Assembly: GCA_034436375.1 (NCBI GenBank)
Contig: DAOTVS010000092.1
Span: forward strand, 1 to 19,617
From: DAOTVS01 sp034436375
Lineage (GTDB): Bacteria > Chloroflexota > Anaerolineae > SpSt-313
DNA length: 19,617 nt
Direction: 5' to 3'
The notes beneath the pieces are model-generated. The model saw nothing but the letters and a program-made list of their open reading frames with translations. It searched no databases and was not told the DNA's origin. The position numbers and the translations under genes were made by a program. Of this stretch, positions 14,229-19,617 are shown in pieces; positions within the stretch are counted from its first letter, which is position 1; each line of letters begins with the position of its first letter.

Positions 14229-15429
14229 TAGGCTTGCGGATAAAAGCGCTGGCGCCGAGGAGACGCGCCATCTCTTTTTGAGCGAGGATCGTACAGACCA
14301 CGACGGGGATGTTGGCGGTAGCAGGGTGCTGCCGCAACCGCCCCAGCACTTCCCAGCCATCAACGCGGGGCAGCATCACGTCGAGCACAATCACTCGCGG
14401 CAAGATCTCGGCGGCGCGGTCCACCGCCTGCTCAGCATCCCGCACGCTAATCAGGTGATAAGGGGTGCCGAGAGTGTAGCGCTGCAAAAGCTGGAACATG
14501 TCCGCATTATCATCGATAACCAAGACGGGCGATTGCTCAACCGCCGGCCAGGTCAGGGTGGCGTCGAAAGCCCGGGCGTCGGCTGCCAGCATCAGGCAGC
14601 CCTTGGAGAGCTCAGCCAGGCGCTCGGCCATGTTCAGGCTCGCCGCCTCATCGCCGAGACTCGGCTTGGGCCCAGAAGGATAGCCTGGGCAACGGATGCG
14701 CAGCTCCACATCCCAGCCCACGGGCCTGACCGAAATAGAGACCTCACCACGCGAGGCACGCGGGATAACCACAGTCAGGATGCTCAGCAAACACTGGCGA
14801 AGGACAGCCAGATCGACCGGCACATCGGGCAGATCATCCGCCACTACAACATCCAGCCGCACTCGATGCTCCTCAGCCAGCCGGCGCGACAGATCCAGCA
14901 CGCCGGGCAGGGTCTGGTTCAGGTCCGTCCGACTGCCCCGCGAGGCGTCAGCCACCCATGACAGATCCTCGCTCATGGCCAGGGTCTCGCTCTCATCCTG
15001 GAGAACATCGTCGCTATCGGGCTCTTCGGCCGGAGATGCGTGGGGCGCCTGGGCGCTGGGGCCCATTTCGATATGGAACTGGCTGCACAAGAGATCAGCC
15101 AGGGCCTCCAGGGCATCCCGCTCCTTGCGCCGGAGGTGACGCGGGCTCATGCGCATCTGATCCGCCACCTCGGCCTGGCTCGACTGCTCGACATAGCGGT
15201 AGAACAGGGGCTCATAGATCTCCCAGGCAGGGGAGTGCGAAGGCTCCTCAGCCGGCGGCTCCAGCGAGCGAATGGCGTCGATCAGGATGCGCTGCAGCGC
15301 CGAAGCGGTGTCAAAGCGGCCGGCCACGCCAAAGAGGGTGGCCAGTGGGCTGCGAGAGAGGGAATGAGGCTCGTAGAGGTGCACAAGATTCGCGCGAAGA
15401 TCCTTTATGAACTGATCCCTGGAAAGCAT
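14161..15429 (-). CDS. Receiver-domain regulator with HTH-like and degenerate ATPase-like segments
   Basis: A 422-residue signalling protein. Residues 75-115 read YRYVEQSSQAEVADQMRMSP then RHLRRKERDALEALADLL, which looks like a sigma-region-4-type helix-turn-helix. Residues about 165-296 resemble a Bergerat ATPase fold (RLDVVVADDLPDVPVDLAVL, then SISVRPVGWDVELRIRCPG) but lack the N-box Asn and Gly-rich lid, so ATP binding is unlikely. Residues 300-412 are a complete receiver: D306/D307, phosphoacceptor D350 (VIVLDVMLP), T380, K399 (FIRKP). ATG 15429 follows the promoter at 15511-15540, with a weak GAGAG site. A longer open frame to 16563 exists but runs antisense through the binding-protein gene and is not real. 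It converges on the kinase and diverges from the sugar operon, so a role in controlling the operon is a reasonable inference. Confidence 0.85.
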   Translation of the reverse strand: MLSRDQFIKDLRANLVHLYEPHSLSRSPLATLFGVAGRFDTASALQRILIDAIRSLEPPAEEPSHSPAWEIYEPLFYRYVEQSSQAEVADQMRMSPRHLRRKERDALEALADLLCSQFHIEMGPSAQAPHASPAEEPDSDDVLQDESETLAMSEDLSWVADASRGSRTDLNQTLPGVLDLSRRLAEEHRVRLDVVVADDLPDVPVDLAVLRQCLLSILTVVIPRASRGEVSISVRPVGWDVELRIRCPGYPSGPKPSLGDEAASLNMAERLAELSKGCLMLAADARAFDATLTWPAVEQSPVLVIDDNADMFQLLQRYTLGTPYHLISVRDAEQAVDRAAEILPRVIVLDVMLPRVDGWEVLGRLRQHPATANIPVVVCTILAQKEMARLLGASAFIRKPITRQEFLAVLDSQIGRTEKEPR

Positions 15430-15510
15430 GTCCGCTCTCAAGTCCTCTGAATGGCCGAAAGCCGTCCCATTCCAGTCCCGATATTCAACATCCGGCAAAG
15501 GTCTTGTGGT

Positions 15511-15540
15511 ATTATACAATGGACGCCAGGTCCGCGCCAA
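15511..15540 (-). promoter_or_regulatory. Promoter of the receiver-domain regulator gene
   Basis: On the minus strand TTGGCG (15535-15540), an 18-base spacer and a perfect TATAAT (15511-15516). The leader is about 75 bases and supports ATG 15429 as the start. Confidence 0.65.
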
Positions 15541-15657
15541 CCTGCCTACTGGGGCATAACTGGGTGATCGCACACGGCAACCTTTCGCGATTGCCGATGG
15601 CGCTGCTGCATCAGCGGCAGCCAGTGTATAGCCAAGCCTGAAAGAGGAGGAACAGTA

Positions 15658-17100
15658 ATGAGCGAGAAGCAACTGAGCCGTCGGAAATTCCTGTCGCTGT
15701 GCGGCCTGGCAGCTACAGGCGCCGCTCTCGCCGCCTGTGCGCCTTCGCCACAACCTACGGCGGCGGCGACAGAGGCCGCTCCAGCAGCAACGACGGAAGC
15801 TACGGCCGTCGTCGCCGCAACCCCGACCGTCGCAGCGGCTGTAGCCCCCAAGGGCGGCGCCACGTTGCGTTACTGGGATGGCTGGAGCGGCGCGGCAGAG
15901 ACCAATGCTTGGGACGCCATCACAGCGACAGACGAGTTCAAAGAGGCGCTGGGCGACAACCAGTTCGAGCGCAAGGAAAACAGCGGCGGTGATGAGGCAT
16001 TGACTACAGCCGTCGCTGGCGGCGATCCACCCGATACCGCATCGAACTTCCAGTATCTCGACTTTATGGCCCGCAGCATGTGCCTGCCTTTGCAGGACTA
16101 TGTCAATGCCAGCTCTGTCGTCAAGCAGGCGGATTTCTTCGAAGAGAGCTGGAAGGAGGGGTTCTACAAAGGCACCCAATTCGGCATTCCCTGCTACGAG
16201 GGCTTTTTTGCCTTTGGCCTGTTCTATAACGGCGCGCTCGTGGAGAAGGCTGGGCTGGACCCCGACAAGCCCCCTGTCACCTGGTCTGAGGCTCTGGACT
16301 GGTGCAAGAAGCTGACGGTGTTCGATAGCGCCGGCAACCCTACCACTATTGGCCTGAGCCCCTACACGACAGAGGGCGCGGGCCCCTGGACCTCGGACGG
16401 CTGGATGGTGCCGACCTCCTGGGGTTGGGATTGGTTCGACGAAACGACCGGCAAGTTCGACCTGAACAACGACAAGATGATTGATTCGTTGAACACGCTC
16501 AAGCAGTTCGTCCAGTTCATCGGACCCGACAAGGTCGCCGCCTTCTACAATGTCAGTGGCCACGACTCCTGGGGAGGGGCTATGGCCGCCGGGATCGAGG
16601 TCGCTTCGATTCAGGGTTACTGGATTGCCGGTATGATGGCGGCCACAGCACCCGATATTTCCAAGAACTGTAAGGCCTCCTGGCTACCCGTGCCAGACAG
16701 CCGCAAAGGCGTCAGAGTGCAAGGGCAGCGTGGGCACCTCTTCACGATCTTCAAGGGCGCCCAGAACCCTGACCTGGCCTTCAAGCTCTGCGAGGTGCTG
16801 CAGAGCAAACCAGCCCTTGACGCCTACTTCAAAGCGGAAGGCTTTCTGCCGAGCCGCCCGGCGTACGTGACCTCCGTGGATACCAGCGCCGCCCCGGGGC
16901 TGGACTTTTATGTGCAGTCCATCAAGGACACCACCGAATGGCACCGGCCGCTGGCGTGCGAGATCACCACGTACGTTTACGACCAGTACACCGCCCTCTA
17001 CGACCAGGTCAACCGGGGTACAATGGACGCCAAGGAAGCTGCTGCAGAGCTGCAAAAGCGCTGCGAGACCGAGTACAAGAATCAGGGTTTTGCTTCGTAA
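15658..17100 (+). CDS. ABC sugar transporter, solute-binding lipoprotein
   Basis: An extracytoplasmic binding protein (cluster-1, MalE/UgpB-like) that captures a sugar or oligosaccharide for the two permeases behind it. It has 480 residues. The N-terminus combines a Tat motif SRRKFL (7-12) with a lipobox LAAC (24-27), so it is probably exported folded and lipid-anchored at Cys27. An Ala/Thr/Pro-rich linker (28-64) follows, then the SBP fold starting ATLRYWDGWSG (68-78). Aromatic residues are frequent around 235-260, as suits sugar stacking. AGGAGGA precedes ATG 15658 by 5-6 bases. No good sigma-A promoter was found in 15541-15657; TATAGC at 15627-15632 lacks a convincing -35, which suggests an activator-dependent promoter. 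An imperfect dyad (GCTGC-TG around CAT) lies at about 15604-15621. A strong hairpin follows the gene. Confidence 0.95.
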   Translation: MSEKQLSRRKFLSLCGLAATGAALAACAPSPQPTAAATEAAPAATTEATAVVAATPTVAAAVAPKGGATLRYWDGWSGAAETNAWDAITATDEFKEALGDNQFERKENSGGDEALTTAVAGGDPPDTASNFQYLDFMARSMCLPLQDYVNASSVVKQADFFEESWKEGFYKGTQFGIPCYEGFFAFGLFYNGALVEKAGLDPDKPPVTWSEALDWCKKLTVFDSAGNPTTIGLSPYTTEGAGPWTSDGWMVPTSWGWDWFDETTGKFDLNNDKMIDSLNTLKQFVQFIGPDKVAAFYNVSGHDSWGGAMAAGIEVASIQGYWIAGMMAATAPDISKNCKASWLPVPDSRKGVRVQGQRGHLFTIFKGAQNPDLAFKLCEVLQSKPALDAYFKAEGFLPSRPAYVTSVDTSAAPGLDFYVQSIKDTTEWHRPLACEITTYVYDQYTALYDQVNRGTMDAKEAAAELQKRCETEYKNQGFAS

Positions 17101-17118
17101 GCTTTTCCTGAACCGTCG

Positions 17119-17161
17119 GTCGTTGGCCTCCCCAGCGCTGCTCACTGGGGAGGCCAACGAC
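17119..17161 (+). repeat. 17-bp perfect hairpin between binding-protein and permease genes
   Basis: GTCGTTGGCCTCCCCAG (17119-17135) and CTGGGGAGGCCAACGAC (17145-17161) form a perfect 17-bp stem around a 9-base loop. No T-run follows. Its place, right after a binding-protein gene and just before the permease ribosome binding site (GGAGGG), is where other transporter operons carry structures that protect the upstream mRNA and give more binding protein than permease. That role is inferred. Confidence 0.85.
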
Positions 17162-17177
17162 GCCTCGGAGGGTTGAT

Positions 17178-18092
17178 GTGGCAAAGGAAGGAATTCTGCA
17201 CCTGAGCTACCAGGAGCGGCGACGGCTGGCCAGGGGATTGATCTTCGTTTCCCCCTGGCTGCTGGGGCTTTTGCTCCTGGGAGCCTATCCACTGATCTCC
17301 TCGATCTACTACAGTCTGCACCGCTACGACCTCATGCGCCCGGCAGTTTTCATCGGCCTGAGCAACTATACCGAGTTGTTCACCACCGATCCGACCTTCA
17401 AGCAGGCCCTGGTCAATACCTTTTGCTATGTGGGCATCGGCGTGCCTGTCTCCATCATTTCAGCCTTTTTGGCGGCCACGCTGCTGAACACCAAGATGTT
17501 GGGGCGCCCTGTCTTCCGGGCTATCTTTTACTTCCCGGCTATCGTGCCGGCTACGGTCTCTGCTACTGTCTGGAGCTTTCTGTTGAACCCGCAATATGGC
17601 GCCATCAATGCCACCCTGCGCGCGTTCAAGCTCCCGATCGTGCCCTTTCTCACCAGCCCCACCTATGCCATGCCCTCGGTGATCAGCATCGCCTGGGTCT
17701 GGGGCTGTGGCTATACGATGGTGCTTTTCCTGGCCACCCTGCAGGATGTGCCGCGCGAGCTATACGAGGCAGCCACAGTCGATGGCGCCGGCGCCTGGCA
17801 CAAGTACTGGAACGTCACCATCCCCATGTGCACGCCGGTCATCCTCTTCAACCTGGTGACGGGCCTCATCTACGGCTTCCAGGACTTTACCTTCCTCCGC
17901 CTGCTCACCAACGGCGGCCCCGGCAACGCCACCGAGGTCTTTTCGCTGGAGCTTTTCAAGAATGCCTTTGAGTATCTGCGCATGGGCAAAGCCTGCGCCA
18001 TGGCCTGGGTGATGTTCATCATTGTTGTGATCCTGACGGTCTTGCTCTTCAAATCGTCTGCGCGCGTGGTGTACTATGCCGATACGAACTGA
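17178..18092 (+). CDS. ABC sugar transporter permease (MalF/UgpA-like)
   Basis: One of two membrane subunits of a cluster-1 carbohydrate importer. It has 304 residues with six expected helices (about 20-46, 78-104, 112-136, 165-188, 219-242, 272-292). The cytoplasmic EAA loop that docks the ATPase is intact: EAATVDGAGAWHKYW then NVTIP (197-216), with E197, G203 and P216. The start is GTG 17178, set by GGAGGG five bases upstream; an overlapping ATG at 17176 is out of frame. The N-terminus is short, without the large loop of E. coli MalF. The stem of the preceding hairpin ends 16 bases before the start codon, so folding could limit access to this site. The second permease follows after 42 bases. 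Confidence 0.95.
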   Translation: MAKEGILHLSYQERRRLARGLIFVSPWLLGLLLLGAYPLISSIYYSLHRYDLMRPAVFIGLSNYTELFTTDPTFKQALVNTFCYVGIGVPVSIISAFLAATLLNTKMLGRPVFRAIFYFPAIVPATVSATVWSFLLNPQYGAINATLRAFKLPIVPFLTSPTYAMPSVISIAWVWGCGYTMVLFLATLQDVPRELYEAATVDGAGAWHKYWNVTIPMCTPVILFNLVTGLIYGFQDFTFLRLLTNGGPGNATEVFSLELFKNAFEYLRMGKACAMAWVMFIIVVILTVLLFKSSARVVYYADTN

Positions 18093-18134
18093 TGGGGATT
18101 GCCCTGCAGGTGGAATGGTGAATAGGAGGCCGAG

Positions 18135-19046
18135 ATGAGCGGTACACCTGCCGCAGCCGGCGCGCTGGCCGTGCACGCACGCAAGCGAAAACGCCCTTCG
18201 TTCTGGGCGAGCCAGGTGCTCAAGTACGTCCTGCTCCTTGTGCTCTCGGCCAGCTTTATGCTTCCGCTGTTCTGGATGATCGCCTCGTCGCTCAAGACCA
18301 GCGGACAGATCATCGCCATCCCACCCATCTGGTGGCCCAACCCGATACGCTGGGCGAACTATCCGGAAGCCTGGGCCACGGACCGTTACGCCCTCTACCT
18401 GTTCAACACGGTCTTTCGCTATGCCCTGCCCGTGACACTGCTCTCGGTCTTTTCCAACGTCGTCGTCGCCTATGGGTTTTCGCGCCTGCGCTGGCCCGGC
18501 CGCGAGACGCTGTTTTCCATCCTGCTGGCGACTATGATGATCCCGGGCCAGGTTTACATGGTGCCCCTCTACATCATCTACCGCCGCCTGGGCTGGATCA
18601 ACTCCTACTATCCGTTGACGGTGCCAGCGATCTTTGCCAACGCCTACTATGTCTTCCTGCTGCGGCAGTTTTTCCGCACTATCCCGAATGAGCTGTCGGA
18701 GGCAGCCTGCATTGACGGGGCGGGTGAGTGGAGCATTCTCTGGCGCATCATCATACCTCTGGTGCGCCCGGCGATCGCCGTCATTGCCCTGACGACCTTC
18801 ACCGGCGCCTGGAATGACTATATGGGGCCGCTCATCTATATCAACAAAACCGACATCTACCCGTTTTCTCTGGCGTTGGGCAGAATTGGCGCCGCGCTGA
18901 GCCAGGTTGGGGCGATCAACAAGGGGTTGTATTACTCCTACGAGATGGCCATCAGCGCCATTTTCACGATCCCGGTGATCCTTCTCTTCTATTTCGCCCA
19001 GCGCACATTTATCGAGGGCATCAAGCTGACTGGCATCAAGGGATAG
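18135..19046 (+). CDS. ABC sugar transporter permease (MalG/UgpE-like)
   Basis: The second membrane subunit of the importer. It has 303 residues with a basic cytoplasmic N-terminus (HARKRKRP, 14-21), then helices at about 28-52, 95-115, 124-148, 158-178, 210-228 and 270-290. The EAA loop is EAACIDGAGEWSILWRIIIP (189-208). The NP-x-x-W-x-NY element (NPIRWANY, 69-76) and the ending TFIEGIKLTGIKG are characteristic of MalG/UgpE-type permeases. GGAGG lies 5 bases before ATG 18135. No ATP-binding subunit is encoded between here and the window end; many cluster-1 importers borrow a shared MsmK/UgpC-type ATPase from elsewhere. A 282-base gap with a 62-base palindrome separates it from the glycosidase gene. 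Confidence 0.95.
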   Translation: MSGTPAAAGALAVHARKRKRPSFWASQVLKYVLLLVLSASFMLPLFWMIASSLKTSGQIIAIPPIWWPNPIRWANYPEAWATDRYALYLFNTVFRYALPVTLLSVFSNVVVAYGFSRLRWPGRETLFSILLATMMIPGQVYMVPLYIIYRRLGWINSYYPLTVPAIFANAYYVFLLRQFFRTIPNELSEAACIDGAGEWSILWRIIIPLVRPAIAVIALTTFTGAWNDYMGPLIYINKTDIYPFSLALGRIGAALSQVGAINKGLYYSYEMAISAIFTIPVILLFYFAQRTFIEGIKLTGIKG

Positions 19047-19152
19047 CCAGAGTTCTGCGGTAACCGTTAGTCCTACAGCCATTCAGGATGCAGTTGACGC
19101 CCGGTAGCAGCCGGCTGATTCGCTTCGCCGTCGCCCGGCCCTGATCCAGAAA

Positions 19153-19214
19153 GGGGTTTTGGTGATGCTGGAGACAGGCCGCTGGCGGCCTGTCTCCAGC
19201 ATCACCAAAACCCC
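19153..19214. repeat. 62-base near-perfect palindrome (30-bp stem) upstream of the GH4 gene
   Basis: Bases 19153-19182 (GGGGTTTTGGTGATGCTGGA then GACAGGCCGC) are the exact reverse complement of 19185-19214, leaving a 2-base centre TG. On the plus strand CAAAGG follows and on the minus strand TTTCTG, so neither side has a good terminator T-run. It lies about 115 bases before the GH4 start codon, and the rest of the 19047-19328 gap holds no supported gene. It could be a terminator-like or mRNA-protecting structure, a cruciform, or the remnant of a mobile element. Confidence 0.9.
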
Positions 19215-19328
19215 CAAAGGCTCCGTTCCAGTCAAGAGCGAAGCAAAGGACCCGGATACCATCGTTGGCGAGGCGACAGGTACGGTTGTCGTATTCGGCG
19301 TGACCATTCAACAGAAGGAGATTGCTTC

Positions 19329-19617
19329 ATGAAACGCACCAAGATCGTCATCATCGGCGCCGGGAGCGCCCAGTTTGTGCAGGGCCTTTTCGGCGATCTG
19401 ATCCGTTCGGGCCGCCCCTGGGAGCTGGGCCTGGTGGACATTGACCCCTCGGCGCTGGCCGTGGCCGAGGGCTTGAGCCGGCGCATGGTAGAGCACAAGC
19501 AGGCGGATATCATCGTCAAGGGCTCCGTGGACCGGCGTGATCTGCTGCCCGGCGCCGACGTGGTCGTCCTGACCGTGGGCGTGGGCGGCCGTCGCGCCTG
19601 GTTGGCCGATGTGCAGA
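19329..19617 (+). CDS. GH4-family NAD-dependent glycosidase, N-terminal part (truncated by window end)
   Basis: The first 96 residues of a glycoside hydrolase family 4 enzyme. GH4 enzymes (alpha-glucosidase, alpha-galactosidase, alpha-glucuronidase, 6-phospho-glycosidases) cleave glycosides through an NAD+ and Mn2+ dependent redox mechanism in the cytoplasm. Visible here are the Rossmann fold start KIVIIGAGSAQF (5-16), a GH4-like GLFGDLIR (19-26), the acidic strand end LVDIDP (35-40) that binds the NAD ribose, and DVVVLTVGVGGRRA (77-90). ATG 19329 has AAGGAG 8 bases upstream. The catalytic Cys/His metal site lies beyond the window, so the substrate cannot be assigned. Its place behind the importer suggests it cleaves the imported sugar. 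Confidence 0.85.
   Translation, partial: MKRTKIVIIGAGSAQFVQGLFGDLIRSGRPWELGLVDIDPSALAVAEGLSRRMVEHKQADIIVKGSVDRRDLLPGADVVVLTVGVGGRRAWLADVQ

Noticed and set aside
15541..15657. LacI/CcpA-type operator upstream of the binding-protein gene
   Set aside because: A TCGCGA core at 15586-15591 does not extend to a palindrome, and the GCTGC dyad near 15604-15621 is imperfect, so no operator can be claimed.
15430..16563. Upstream extension of the regulator reading frame on the minus strand (378 more codons)
   Set aside because: It passes through the regulator's own promoter and runs antisense through the binding-protein gene; the sequence is low-complexity and without domains.
17760..19082. 440-codon open frame on the minus strand opposite the two permeases
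   Set aside because: Antisense shadow of two permeases with intact EAA loops; the product is rich in His, Arg, Asp and Gly with no fold expected.
19036..19311. Minus-strand frames across the palindrome between the permease and GH4 genes
   Set aside because: Their shared peptide with the plus strand comes from the palindrome itself; no ribosome binding site or recognisable domain.
19165..19332. 55-codon plus-strand frame from ATG 19165 whose stop overlaps the GH4 start (ATGA)
   Set aside because: The overlap and the plausible-looking C-terminal part (GTVVVFGVTIQQKEIAS) are tempting, but the start lies inside the 30-bp stem, codon third positions look less GC-rich than in neighbours, and no family is recognised. 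Conservation in relatives would change this view.

Overview
The window looks like a GC-rich bacterial chromosome, most likely Chloroflexota (Anaerolineae- or Caldilineae-like). This lineage call is an inference from several clues: a 16S 5' end reading GGAGGGTTTGATCC on the minus strand, a DUF2207 protein with a long glycine tail, a secreted subtilase ending in TYLPVIAR, an Ala/Thr/Pro-rich linker behind the lipobox of a solute-binding protein, and hybrid signalling proteins of a type common in that phylum. Genes use clear GGAGG-type ribosome binding sites and sigma-A-like promoters, mostly with 17-base spacers. I see no phage, IS, CRISPR, tRNA or plasmid signals.

Layout. 1-31 is the 5' end of a 16S rRNA gene on the minus strand; the rest of the rRNA operon lies outside to the left. 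Bases 32-840 hold no credible gene. They hold four tandem minus-strand promoters for the rRNA operon with hairpins between them, then a plus-strand promoter for an orphan pstB (848-1630). pstB converges, with one base between stop codons, on a DUF2207 membrane protein (1632-3500, minus). A divergent promoter pair separates that gene from an O6-alkylguanine-DNA alkyltransferase (3787-4302). Two tightly packed GT4-type glycosyltransferases follow (4435-6815), overlapping the 3' end of a secreted S8 protease (6802-8133, minus). An MscS-type channel (8413-9468) faces a glyA-surE operon (11748 down to 9636, minus) across a small repeat/hairpin element.

From 11961 a membrane hybrid histidine kinase (plus) converges, with a 68-base overlap, on a regulator gene (15429 down to 14161, minus). 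The regulator joins an HTH-like segment, a degenerate ATPase-like segment and a complete receiver domain. It is transcribed away from a sugar-uptake operon (15658 to window end): a Tat-type lipoprotein solute-binding protein, two permeases and the start of a GH4-family NAD-dependent glycosidase. The operon has no ATPase gene inside the window. It carries two unusually strong hairpins, one with a 17-bp stem after the binding-protein gene and one with a 30-bp perfect stem before the glycosidase gene.

How the parts may work together: the kinase and regulator, convergent with each other and adjacent to the sugar operon, are candidates to control it. The kinase carries two complementary broken receivers: the first lacks the phosphoacceptor Asp but keeps the Lys, and the second has the Asp but lacks the Lys. 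This is inference from gene order and motifs, not proof.
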